Under the pieces are notes generated by a model. The model had not been told where the DNA came from, searched no databases, and worked only from the letters and a program-made list of their open reading frames with translations. DNA of 33,247 nucleotides, taken from the NCBI GenBank assembly GCA_903923465.1, contig CAIXXP010000023.1, positions 1 through 33,247 of the forward strand. Reading direction: 5' to 3'. Positions 25,708 to 33,247 of the stretch are shown here, piece by piece (the stretch's first letter is position 1; each line of letters begins with the position of its first letter). Position numbers and translations under genes: made by a program. The stretch comes from an uncultured Sphingomonadales bacterium. Its GTDB lineage: Bacteria > Pseudomonadota > Alphaproteobacteria > Sphingomonadales > Sphingomonadaceae.

Positions 25708-26742
25708 ATGGAATTGCCACGGCACGGTCGATCACGTTTGTCGGATGTCGCCAAACTGGCGGGGGTCTCGCTCGGAAGCGCTTCCCGCGCCTTGAACAAC
25801 CCCTCCTCGGTACGGCCGCCCACGCTGGAGGCGGTGCGCAAGGCCGCCGAGCAACTGTCCTATGTGCCGGATGGCAACGCCCGCTCACTGGTCCTGCGCC
25901 GCAGCAACACAATCGGCGCCGTGATGCCCACGCTGAACAATCCGGTGTATGCCGACTTCCTCCACTTTCTGCAGCAGGGGCTGAGCGAGGCCGGCTATAG
26001 CCTGATCTGTTCCGCCCATGAGTACGACCAAAGTGTCGAGACGCTGCTGGTGGAGCGCCTGCTGCAACGGGGCGTGGATGGCCTTGTCCTGGTCGGCACC
26101 GACCATGATGAGGCCTTGCTTTCCCGGCTGGGCCTGGCTGGAATTCCGCACCTGTTTACCTGGTCGACGGATGAAAGGTCCCGTGGCGCCTGCGTCGGCT
26201 TTTCCAACCGCCGCGCGATGCAGAAGCTGACGCGGCATCTGATCGAACTCGGCCACCGGGAGATCGCGGTCCTGTCTGGCGCGCAGACCCATAATGAGCG
26301 CGCGCGCGCCCGGCTGGCGGGAATCGTCGATGTCATGGCGCTGCATGGTCTCGACCTGCCGCCGGAAAATGTCATCACTTGCCGGTTCGATATCGAAGCG
26401 GGGCGCAAGGGTTTGCGAGAGGCACTCGCCCTCCCCCGCGCGCCCACGGCAATCATGTGCACGACCGACATGCTCGCGGCGGGCGCCCTGTCCGAAGCGA
26501 TCCATCTGGGGTTGACCGTGCCGGCGGATATTTCGATCACCGGTTTCGACGACATCGCTTATGCCCAGATGTTGTCGCCGCCGCTGACGACGATCCACGT
26601 TTCCGCGCGGGAGATGGGTTTGCGCAGCAGCGAAGCGATTATCCGGGCGATCCATGGTGATCCGCACGAGGGGGCCGAACTCGGCGCGGAATTGGTCGTG
26701 CGGGGATCGACGGGGCCGGTTCGCGGGAAGCAGCAAAGCTGA
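25708..26742 (+). CDS. LacI-family transcriptional regulator
   Basis: 344-aa one-component regulator. The N-terminal helix-turn-helix and hinge helix are clear: RLSDVAKLAGVSLGSASRALNN (about 10-31), LSYVPDGNARSL, then IGAVMPTLNNPVYADFL opens the periplasmic-binding-protein-like effector domain. FDDIAYAQMLSPPLTTIHVSAREMG near the end is typical. ATG at 25708 follows AGGA by 8 bp. It probably senses a sugar, glycoside or other small catabolite and controls neighbouring genes; a LacI-like box before the LhgO operon is a candidate target. A perfect 12-bp palindrome with the same core lies inside its own coding sequence (25774-25785). Confidence 0.93.
   Translation: MELPRHGRSRLSDVAKLAGVSLGSASRALNNPSSVRPPTLEAVRKAAEQLSYVPDGNARSLVLRRSNTIGAVMPTLNNPVYADFLHFLQQGLSEAGYSLICSAHEYDQSVETLLVERLLQRGVDGLVLVGTDHDEALLSRLGLAGIPHLFTWSTDERSRGACVGFSNRRAMQKLTRHLIELGHREIAVLSGAQTHNERARARLAGIVDVMALHGLDLPPENVITCRFDIEAGRKGLREALALPRAPTAIMCTTDMLAAGALSEAIHLGLTVPADISITGFDDIAYAQMLSPPLTTIHVSAREMGLRSSEAIIRAIHGDPHEGAELGAELVVRGSTGPVRGKQQS
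25774..25785. promoter_or_regulatory. Perfect palindrome GGAAGCGCTTCC inside lacI
   Basis: A 12-bp perfect palindrome with the AAGCGCTT core typical of LacI-family operators, lying within the HTH codons (GSAS). A third AAGCGCTT lies at 25302-25309 in the monooxygenase gene. It could be an internal roadblock site for autoregulation, or simply codon-driven. Confidence 0.3.
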
Positions 26743-26749
26743 GATCATC

Positions 26750-26764
26750 AGCGGCCCGGCCGCT
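26750..26764. terminator. Short hairpin after lacI
   Basis: AGCGGCC-c-GGCCGCT, a 15-bp palindrome starting 8 bp after the lacI stop codon. The stem would be G+C-rich with a very small loop. No T-run follows, so it may be a weak terminator or a leader element of the next gene. Confidence 0.35.
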
Positions 26765-26888
26765 CTCGGTTTGCACTGCCCATGACGCTTGCAATGGCGG
26801 CCCGATTTGCGATGGTACGCCCCAAGGCCCGGGCAACGATCGTCAGACCGGAATCACGGGGCCAGACAAGCATTGGGAAGGAACATCC

Positions 26889-27980
26889 GTGACTCACAGC
26901 AACTGGTCGGCCGGGCTACCCGACGCCAAGGAATTCGCCACGCAAGCGGCGCCGACAGAGCCGCACTGGTGTGAAAACCTGCTGTTCGCCGGCTTCGATC
27001 CCGCGGTGCAGATCGGCTTCTGGCTCCACCTTGGCTCCGTGCCCAACGACTGGACCATGTGGGAAGACCGGGTGATGCTGACGCTACCTGGCAGTGGGCC
27101 TGGCAATAGGCCCGATAATGCGCCGGGCGATGGCGGCATGCTCACCATGTGGGCTTATTGCCGCCCCGCGCCCGAGCGGCGCCCCTCCGGCGCGAACCTG
27201 TCGATGGTCTGCGTCGAGCCATATCGCCGCTGGACCCTGTCGTTCGATGGCTATGCCCAGCATGTGCCCACCGCGGCGATGACCGCCGGCCTCGCGCCCG
27301 ACGGGCTGCGCAAGAAGCTGCGGATCGAGCTGGACATCACCTGCGTCACGCCGGTGTGGGACGCGCAGACCTCGGCCAAGGGCGCCCACGGCAAGGGCGA
27401 CATGGCCAACCAGAGCTGGGCCAAGGAGCATTACGAGCAACTGTGGCGCGCTACCGGCACCGTAGAGGTGGATGGTGTGGTGCATCCGTGGAATGGCGCG
27501 GGCTGGCGCGACCATTCGCGCGGGCCGCGCGGCGGCAACACCGCCGATCCGTGGGGCGGCCATTTCATCGCCGGTGTGCTGATGCCCAGCGGTCGCTCGG
27601 CGATCCTCTCGACCTATTGGCGGCCCGATGGCGTGATCAATCTGGAGGGCGCGCAGGTGGCCGATGCCGACGGCACGGTTCACCCCGCCGAGGTGACGGC
27701 AATCCCGCGGCTTACGCGCGATCTGGTGCTCTCTGGCGAGGAGATCTCTCCCGCCCTTGCATGGGACGGCGGCAGCGCCACGATCACCCTGCGTACGGAA
27801 CGGTCGATCTGGACCTCGATGCAGAAAATACTGGCCGTCGGCAAGGATCTGGAGGGGCCGGGGCTGATGTATGTGCTCAACTACGGCACGGCGGAATGGG
27901 ACGGCGAGACCGGGGGAATCTTCTACATCGAACGATCCGATGCGCTGAACAACCCGACCCCCGCCCCGCACGCCGCCTGA
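26889..27980 (+). CDS. AttH/CrtC-like (DUF7064-type) protein, function unknown
   Basis: 363-aa soluble protein that I place, with moderate certainty, among the lipocalin-like AttH/CrtC (carotenoid 1,2-hydratase) relatives annotated as DUF7064/DUF7065 in sphingomonads. Seen: an N-terminal beta-rich half with FWLHLGSVP and MWAYCRP, the pattern GAGWRDHSRGPRGG at about 203-216, where relatives usually have a Trp in HSWGPR but here Arg211, and a C-terminal beta-rich half with PSGRSAILSTYWRPDG. There is no signal peptide. GTG at 26889 has AAGGA upstream. It stands alone, downstream of lacI and convergent to the tannase-like gene. Such genes recur in catabolic clusters next to CoA-dependent and hydrolytic enzymes, but no reaction is established to my knowledge. 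Confidence 0.7.
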   Translation: MTHSNWSAGLPDAKEFATQAAPTEPHWCENLLFAGFDPAVQIGFWLHLGSVPNDWTMWEDRVMLTLPGSGPGNRPDNAPGDGGMLTMWAYCRPAPERRPSGANLSMVCVEPYRRWTLSFDGYAQHVPTAAMTAGLAPDGLRKKLRIELDITCVTPVWDAQTSAKGAHGKGDMANQSWAKEHYEQLWRATGTVEVDGVVHPWNGAGWRDHSRGPRGGNTADPWGGHFIAGVLMPSGRSAILSTYWRPDGVINLEGAQVADADGTVHPAEVTAIPRLTRDLVLSGEEISPALAWDGGSATITLRTERSIWTSMQKILAVGKDLEGPGLMYVLNYGTAEWDGETGGIFYIERSDALNNPTPAPHAA

Positions 27981-28003
27981 GACGACCCCAGCAGGCCCGC
28001 GAC

Positions 28004-28037
28004 GATTGGGCACCTGCCAGCGTGCAGATGCCCAATC
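28004..28037. terminator. Bidirectional hairpin between convergent genes
   Basis: Perfect 9-bp arms, GATTGGGCA (28004-28012) and TGCCCAATC (28029-28037), with a 16-nt loop that can itself pair (GCAC/GTGC). It lies in the 81-bp gap between the stops of the DUF7064-type and tannase-like genes. No T-run is seen. Confidence 0.55.
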
Positions 28038-28061
28038 TCATCGTGTCCGCTGAGCCGCTGT

Positions 28062-30152
28062 TTACGCTGCCTCCACCACGATCCTTGCCGATGCCAGGTT
28101 TTCGACCTGACGGCGGGCCTGTGGGTTCCCTTCCCGGTTGAGCCGGGCCCGCGCGGTGACAAAATAGGTGCCCGGCGCGGCGAAACTGCACCGGATCGTC
28201 TCGTCGAGCACGGTCTGGCCGGGCGTGACCTCGCCGCCGCGATCAAACGCGCCGTCCGGACGGGTGGCCCAGTGCAACTGCGTGAAGCTGCCGGCTCCCG
28301 GGGGCGCTTCCGCATGCACGCTGACCACGACCTCCTCGCCAACCCGGACATGCGCGCGCGCCGCCCCATTGGCATGCACCTGCACGAAGGGCTGCGTGCC
28401 CCCGCGCGCCGCCGCGCCGTCCGGCAGGGTGACCTTGCCATCGGCAAAGGTGAACTGGGTCTCGGGCGGGGCGATGCCCTGTTCCACCCAGGCGGCAAGG
28501 TCGACAAGGCCCTGCTCGATGCTGGGCATATAGTCGATCAACCATGTCGTCGTCGCGCGGTTGGGGTGCGAAGGCAGCCACACCGGCGGCACATGCTCGG
28601 CATTCTCGGTCCACTGTAGGCGGAATTTTTCGCGGGCCTTGTCCGGCCCTTGCGCCTGCTCGACGGCCTGCTGGTAAATCACCCCCTGCGGCGGCCACAG
28701 CGAGGCATCATGCGTGTGGTGGATCCACAGCAGCTTGCCCTCGAACTGACCGGAATAGGGCACGCCCATCAGCGGCGAGGCCAGCGGAACCCCGTGCTGC
28801 GGAAAGACCGCCCGCCCATCGACGCGCAGAAAATCGTTCAGCGCGCTATCGGAGATATGGTAGCGATACATGTAGCAGAACGCCAGAAAGGCGCGGTTCT
28901 CGATGTGCACCATGTCGCCAGCCTTGGCGCCGCGAAACCGCAGCAGGTTGGCTTCGGCGCGGCCGTCGCAGAAGAAGAAATCGCCCACGTTGCGCATACA
29001 GTAAAGCTGGCGCCCGGCGCTGTCGCCGGTTTCCAGGCGAATGCCGGCACCGGTGCGATAGCCGCCGCTCAGCCCCTTCACCTCAATGCCCACCGGCAGG
29101 TCCCACTGGCCGGTTGAGGACGCCTGCATCAGCGCCATCGGCTTGGCCTCGGCAAACTCGGGGCCGGCGAAATCGGCGCCCAGCAGATCCTGCGCCGTAA
29201 CAAGGCGGGTGATCGGCAGATGGACATCTATCACGTCCTTTGCCACCCACTGCGGCTCGTCATGGCCGATGTATCCCGGCTGGGTCCAGAAATTGCGGAA
29301 ATAGTCCGCGTCTTCCTCCAGCAGCATCCCGGCGATCGAGGTCCACAGCCAAATCTGCCCCATGGGCTTGGAGATCATGAACTCGTCGCCGCGCGGATAG
29401 CCGAGGCGGTAGAGGTTGGCGAGTTCCTCCCGCTCGTGGAAGGTCAGACCCTCAAACGGATTGCCGCTGCCGCCGGGCTGCATGGCGTCGATCACCCGGT
29501 CGAGCTTTTCGCCCTGCAGCAGGCGCTGAACATTGAACATCGCGCCGAAGTGGACGGGCTGCTCGCTCTGCACGCGGGAATTCGTGCCGTGCGGTTCGAT
29601 GTTACCGCCTCCCATGAAGGGCAGCGCGCCGTCATAGACGCCATCGCAATATTCGAGGCACAGGGGAGAGCGGCGACCGCCGCCGCTGCCGCCCCAGACA
29701 TAGCTGTAATCCGGCTCGCGACCGTAGATCTGGCGGGCGATATGTTTGGAAAAACGGGCACTTTCGATGCTGGCCCGATAGCCATAGAGGCCGGGATCCA
29801 CCCCGGCGCGCGGGTCGAGATCGTCGCCGATGTGGCCGCAGTTCGATTCCACCATGTAGCCGCCCAGCCCGACCATCATTTCCAGCCCGCCGAGCAATTC
29901 GCCCATCACCCCGGCGAAAGCTTCCTCGTGACCGGCATGGGCGCCTTCCAGCGGATGATACATGCGGCCGCCCCACTTTTCCTTTGCCGGGAAATAGAAG
30001 GTGAATCGCGTGTCAGTGTTTTCAAAACCGCCATGGACATTGCGGTGGGGGTATGGCTTTTCGCGAAATTCATCTCGGTCGATATAGGGTTTTCCGAAAT
30101 ATTCGTCCCTCACATCGTATGTTTGAGTATCGAGTTTGTCCTGAACAGACAT
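28062..30152 (-). CDS. Tannase/feruloyl-esterase-like hydrolase, large
   Basis: 696-aa protein with an alpha/beta-hydrolase nucleophile elbow YVWGGSGGGRRSPLCLEYCDGVYDG, likely nucleophile S156, resembling the G-x-S-x-GGR site of tannase and feruloyl esterases. The preceding Cys that those enzymes join in a disulfide is absent (Gly155). IHHTHDASLWPPQG in the later part may carry the catalytic His. The last about 100 residues (FVQVHANGAARAHVRVGEE to YFVTARARL) look like an Ig-type beta-sandwich. No signal peptide is seen, so it should be cytosolic, unlike typical tannases. ATG at 30152 has GGGGAG 8 bp upstream; a TTG at 30173 is a less likely start. It could cleave an ester of a compound taken up by the TonB receptor next to it. 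Family assignment is moderate. Confidence 0.72.
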   Translation of the reverse strand: MSVQDKLDTQTYDVRDEYFGKPYIDRDEFREKPYPHRNVHGGFENTDTRFTFYFPAKEKWGGRMYHPLEGAHAGHEEAFAGVMGELLGGLEMMVGLGGYMVESNCGHIGDDLDPRAGVDPGLYGYRASIESARFSKHIARQIYGREPDYSYVWGGSGGGRRSPLCLEYCDGVYDGALPFMGGGNIEPHGTNSRVQSEQPVHFGAMFNVQRLLQGEKLDRVIDAMQPGGSGNPFEGLTFHEREELANLYRLGYPRGDEFMISKPMGQIWLWTSIAGMLLEEDADYFRNFWTQPGYIGHDEPQWVAKDVIDVHLPITRLVTAQDLLGADFAGPEFAEAKPMALMQASSTGQWDLPVGIEVKGLSGGYRTGAGIRLETGDSAGRQLYCMRNVGDFFFCDGRAEANLLRFRGAKAGDMVHIENRAFLAFCYMYRYHISDSALNDFLRVDGRAVFPQHGVPLASPLMGVPYSGQFEGKLLWIHHTHDASLWPPQGVIYQQAVEQAQGPDKAREKFRLQWTENAEHVPPVWLPSHPNRATTTWLIDYMPSIEQGLVDLAAWVEQGIAPPETQFTFADGKVTLPDGAAARGGTQPFVQVHANGAARAHVRVGEEVVVSVHAEAPPGAGSFTQLHWATRPDGAFDRGGEVTPGQTVLDETIRCSFAAPGTYFVTARARLNREGNPQARRQVENLASARIVVEAA

Positions 30153-30265
30153 GCCATCATCTCCCCACACCAATACCCAATATTGTTATCGCGACGCCCT
30201 TTAGCATGAACGCGTAAAACTCGGGCCTATCGCGCGTCCGAAAACGCCTCGCGACGAAACCCGAC

Positions 30266-30302
30266 GGAAACGCCCCCGGGAGAGCTCTGTCTCCCGGGGG
30301 CG
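30266..30302 (-). terminator. Strong hairpin terminator of TonB receptor 2
   Basis: Perfect 13-bp stem (CGCCCCCGGGAGA at 30271-30283, TCTCCCGGGGGCG at 30290-30302, 6-nt loop) 23 bp after the receptor's stop. On the minus strand a short TTT follows. It separates the receptor from the tannase-like gene on the same strand. Confidence 0.85.
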
Positions 30303-30325
30303 CCTTTCATGCCTCATCCAGATGC

Positions 30326-32842
30326 TTAGAAGTGCACCCGGACACCACCGGTAACCATGCGCGGCTCGCCATAGATGACGCCGAGCGGGCCAGCCGCCAC
30401 CAGCAGGTTGGTCGCACCCACCAGATGAACCTGATCCGCCACATTGGTGGCGTTCAGGAACAGGTCGACCGGCTTGCCAGCAACATTGCTCCAGTCGGCA
30501 CGCAGGTTAAGCGTACCATAGGCCTTCTGGCCGCCACGATGCAGCGGATCCTGCATGATGCTGTCGTCCAGGTTAACCCAGCTCTGGTGGTAGTAGTTAC
30601 CCGAGATCGAAACCTGACCGAGGTTCGCCTGATCAATCAGCAGATAGCGTGCGTTGAGCGACCAGGTGAACTTGGGCGTGTTCATGAACGGCGTGTTGAT
30701 GTTGTGGTAAACATTGCCCGCGGCGTCATAGTCGCCACCGAAATCGTCCTTCCAATCGGTGTACTTCGCATCGGTGTAGGACGCGTTCAGGCCAACAGTC
30801 AGCTTGGGACCAACGCGCAGTTCGGATTCGAACTCGACACCCTTGATGGTGGCGGCAGCGATGTTGGAGATACCCGTCAGCACGCCGGCGCCGCTGGGGT
30901 TGGCAATGGTGAAGTTGCGCTGAACGTTGGCATATTTGCTGGTGTAGCCGTCCAGAGTGATGCGGCCGGCAATCGGCCCACGCCAGGCATACTTCACGCC
31001 CGCCTCATAGTCGGTGACGATTTCGGGCAGGAAGGTGCTGCCGTTACCCGCGTTGATGCCACCGGGTTTGAAGCCGCGACGGGAAGCCACATAAACCAGC
31101 ATCCCATCCATCGGCTTGTAGTCGGCCGCGAAGTTGTAGCTGGTGGCGCCCTGGTTCACGTAAGGCACCGCAGCGGGCGTTCCCCAAATGAAGCCATTCT
31201 CAGGATGAGCAGGATCATAGGCCTGAGTCGCGTTCAACTGCGCCTGAGTGTAGTTGGAACGGCGAATACCACCCGTGATGCTGGCACCTTCAAACGGATG
31301 CACGGTTGCCTGAGCGTACACGCCCTTGTCCGTCGACCGGTTGTCGAACACCACCTTGCCCGAAGGATCGGGCAGACCAAACGGCGAAACCTGGTTGAGC
31401 GCCGTGGCAAAGGTTCTGAACAGCGGGGCCAGGCTGAACGGAATCTTCTGGAAGTTGTAGTAATAGCCCACCGACCAGTCCATCAGCTTGGTATGGCCCT
31501 GAACCTGGAATTCGTCGCTGAAGTTCTGGAAGAAATCCTGCGCATTGGGCTGGGTCACCAGGGCGCCGTTAATGATATTGAACGTGTTGTAGGCCACAGC
31601 CGCACCTACGGCCGACAGATCCCAAACGGAATCGGCCCGGCCGACGCGGTTGGTGGCAAAGATGTTCTTGACGGTGATGTCGCCCAGCACGCCAACGCCA
31701 TCCTGATGCAGGGTGGTGGTGTTGGTGATGTTCTGCTGGTTGCCGACCGTGCTCGTCAGAAACGGATCGGCATTCTGGCGAATGCTGCCACCAGCGGCGA
31801 TACGTGCCTGCTCGGCAAGGATGCTGTTAACCAGCCCGCCAGTTGCGGGGAAGACCCCGGTGGCGGCATTGGGAGTGCCCCAGAGCGCCGTCAGACGCGA
31901 AATCCCCGGGCAGCCAAGCACGGCAGCTTGATTGCCAGTGGCCACAGAGCCCGCGATCCCCGCCCCGCAGAACAGGCCAATCGTCTGGACGTTGTTGGAC
32001 AGATAAGGCTTAAGCCCGCCACCAGGGGTCCAGTTCGTGTTGAACCCACCCATCACGATCCCGGTGTTGTTCTCCTTGATGTTCTGGCCGCTGAAGATCA
32101 GCAGGTTCTCGATGCCGTCAACCGGCTTCACCAACAGGCTGACGCGGAAGGATTCGCGGTGCCGGTTGTCCTGATCCTGACCCGTCACCGAGCTGACGGT
32201 GTAGCCATGACGGCGCACAAAGTCGCCGGCAACGCGCAGCAGCACCTTGTCCTTGATGATCGGAACGTTCAGCGCGCCCTGGATATCAACGGCGTTGTAG
32301 TTGCCGTAGCTGGCCTGAAGATTGCCGCTAAGATCGTTGGTCGGGCGCGCCGAGGTGAGCAGAACCGCGCCACCCGTGGTGCTGCGGCCGAACAGGGTGC
32401 CCTGCGGGCCCTTCAGCACCTGAATGCTGGAAAGATCGAAGAAGGTCGCGTTGCTGCCCAGCAGGTTCTGCTGGAACGACGGAACTTCGTCCACGTAGGT
32501 GATGACGCCGGGCTGCGAACCGTAGGTCTGGCCCTGACCGCGCATGAAGAAAGCGCCCTGCTCGCGGCGGCCGCTCTGCGGGGTGATCGTGAGGCTGGCC
32601 GTGTGCGAGACAAGGTCGTCCTGCGTGTTGATGCTCTTGGAACGCAACGCTTCGGCGCCAAACGCGGTAACCGAAACCGGCACCTTCAGCGAGGATTCTT
32701 CGCGGCGGCGAGCGGTAACGACGATGTCGCTGAATGCATTCGCAGCCGAAGCGCCAGCGGCGGGTGCTGCCTCATCGGCGAAAGCGGGCGTGGTAAACGC
32801 CAGCGCGCTCGTCATAAGAGTAATTACAAATTTCCGATTCAT
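30326..32842 (-). CDS. TonB-dependent outer-membrane receptor 2
   Basis: 838-aa outer-membrane receptor. Signal peptide about 1-22 (MNRKFVITLMTSALAFTTPAFA), a short Ala-rich linker, then the TonB-box-like DIVVTARRREESSLKVPVSV. The plug includes MRGQGQTYGSQPG and VLKGPQGTLFGRSTTGGAVL. The barrel ends in VRVHF. The ATG at 32842 has GAGGGAG upstream; the open frame before it lacks signal-peptide character. Its plug resembles that of receptor 1, so both belong to the same broad class, though the barrels differ. It probably imports the substrate, or a related one, used by the enzymes encoded in the catabolic region; the ligand is unknown. Confidence 0.93.
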   Translation of the reverse strand: MNRKFVITLMTSALAFTTPAFADEAAPAAGASAANAFSDIVVTARRREESSLKVPVSVTAFGAEALRSKSINTQDDLVSHTASLTITPQSGRREQGAFFMRGQGQTYGSQPGVITYVDEVPSFQQNLLGSNATFFDLSSIQVLKGPQGTLFGRSTTGGAVLLTSARPTNDLSGNLQASYGNYNAVDIQGALNVPIIKDKVLLRVAGDFVRRHGYTVSSVTGQDQDNRHRESFRVSLLVKPVDGIENLLIFSGQNIKENNTGIVMGGFNTNWTPGGGLKPYLSNNVQTIGLFCGAGIAGSVATGNQAAVLGCPGISRLTALWGTPNAATGVFPATGGLVNSILAEQARIAAGGSIRQNADPFLTSTVGNQQNITNTTTLHQDGVGVLGDITVKNIFATNRVGRADSVWDLSAVGAAVAYNTFNIINGALVTQPNAQDFFQNFSDEFQVQGHTKLMDWSVGYYYNFQKIPFSLAPLFRTFATALNQVSPFGLPDPSGKVVFDNRSTDKGVYAQATVHPFEGASITGGIRRSNYTQAQLNATQAYDPAHPENGFIWGTPAAVPYVNQGATSYNFAADYKPMDGMLVYVASRRGFKPGGINAGNGSTFLPEIVTDYEAGVKYAWRGPIAGRITLDGYTSKYANVQRNFTIANPSGAGVLTGISNIAAATIKGVEFESELRVGPKLTVGLNASYTDAKYTDWKDDFGGDYDAAGNVYHNINTPFMNTPKFTWSLNARYLLIDQANLGQVSISGNYYHQSWVNLDDSIMQDPLHRGGQKAYGTLNLRADWSNVAGKPVDLFLNATNVADQVHLVGATNLLVAAGPLGVIYGEPRMVTGGVRVHF

Positions 32843-32891
32843 AGTCGGCTCCCTCAATCCCTCAGGAATAGAATACCAGCGCTCTTGCGAT

Positions 32892-32925
32892 GGCGCTGAC
32901 CTGCCCAATATGGCGGTCAGGCGCC
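32892..32925. promoter_or_regulatory. Inverted repeat upstream of TonB receptor 2
   Basis: GGCGCTGACC (32892-32901) and GGTCAGGCGCC (32915-32925) pair except for one bulged G, with a 13-nt spacer. It lies about 50-85 bp before the receptor's ATG and so may be an operator or a leader hairpin. The rest of the 260-bp gap (32843-33102) shows no gene and no clear promoter. Confidence 0.4.
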
Positions 32926-33102
32926 CCGATGCGTCGGGAGCACCCCATTTGTAAAGGTGATCTAAAGACTCAGAACAAACATGCTGTTGGTTTGCGACAT
33001 TTTCGCCACACCCCCAATTTCACCCGGCGCAGCATAGGCCCCGCCCCTTGCGGCAATGGCGACAGCCGGCCGGCATTGCCGAACCGCAGAAACCCGCGCC
33101 GT

Positions 33103-33247
33103 TCAGCCCAGTGCCCGAATGTGATCGCGGACCGCCCGCTTAACCAGAGCAGCGCCAGAGGGGGTGCAGCAATAGGGCGAGAGATCAACTGACGGGAAAC
33201 TCGCCGCTATCTTGGGCGGCAGCACCAACGCCCCCAGCGCCAGCAGC
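33103..33247 (-). CDS. 3' end of an unidentified gene, cut by window edge
   Basis: The last 47 codons of a minus-strand frame that runs off the right edge and stops at TGA 33103-33105. The sequence (LLALGALVLPPKIAASFP..., ending VKRAVRDHIRALG) is protein-like: a hydrophobic strand followed by an amphipathic, Arg-rich helix. It could be the C-terminus of a LysR-type regulator, but this is a guess from pattern only. It points in the same direction as TonB receptor 2. Confidence 0.5.
   Translation of the reverse strand, partial: LLALGALVLPPKIAASFPSVDLSPYCCTPSGAALVKRAVRDHIRALG

Noticed and set aside
25473..25841. Upstream extension of the flavin monooxygenase frame into lacI
   Set aside because: It is antisense to the lacI HTH region and lies before a good ribosome-binding site and start at 25472.
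30332..32899. An 855-codon open frame on the plus strand, opposite TonB receptor 2
   Set aside because: It lies antisense to a well-supported receptor gene, its translation resembles no protein family, and long antisense frames are common opposite GC-rich genes with strong codon bias.

Overview
The window looks like part of the chromosome of a GC-rich alphaproteobacterium, most probably a sphingomonad (Novosphingobium/Sphingobium-like). This is inferred, not proved. The basis is two TonB-dependent receptors with Ala-rich leaders and aromatic C-termini, many acyl-CoA dehydrogenase-type genes, a COG2159 amidohydrolase, a COG1403-type HNH protein, GTG starts and many 4-bp gene overlaps. No rRNA, tRNA, CRISPR array, transposase or phage gene was seen.

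Layout. Positions 1-1143 hold no convincing gene apart from a doubtful, interrupted leader-peptide frame at the left edge. Positions 1144-7578 carry a small HNH protein (-), a nu-class glutathione transferase, an aldo/keto reductase, and a three-gene molybdenum hydroxylase operon of the PaoABC type with a [4Fe-4S] insertion in the FAD subunit. A MHS-type MFS transporter (-) lies convergent to it. Positions 8944-11081 are egtD-egtB (ergothioneine biosynthesis), whose end overlaps a convergent Asp/Glu racemase-family gene with an expanded 5-residue repeat tail and a missing first catalytic Cys.

From about 12 kb to the right edge the window reads as a catabolic region. It holds TonB receptor 1 with a clear terminator, a coupled pair of acyl-CoA dehydrogenases, and a COG2159 amidohydrolase divergent from a four-gene operon: LhgO-like FAD oxidoreductase, GMC oxidoreductase, aldehyde dehydrogenase and SDR. 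Next come a flavin monooxygenase of the acyl-CoA dehydrogenase fold (-) divergent from a LacI-type regulator, an AttH/CrtC-like (DUF7064-type) protein, a large tannase-like hydrolase (-), TonB receptor 2 (-), and the 3' end of an unidentified gene. The parts suggest outer-membrane uptake of a complex compound, ester cleavage, stepwise alcohol-aldehyde-acid oxidation and acyl-CoA dehydrogenation. The substrate cannot be read from the sequence.

Control signals seen by eye include a LacI-like AAGCGCTT box upstream of the four-gene operon, a perfect 12-bp palindrome with the same core inside the lacI HTH coding region, a CAAGTGA/TCACTTG inverted repeat beside the amidohydrolase start, strong hairpins after both TonB receptors, and hairpins between convergent genes. 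All function calls rest on motif recognition without database searches.
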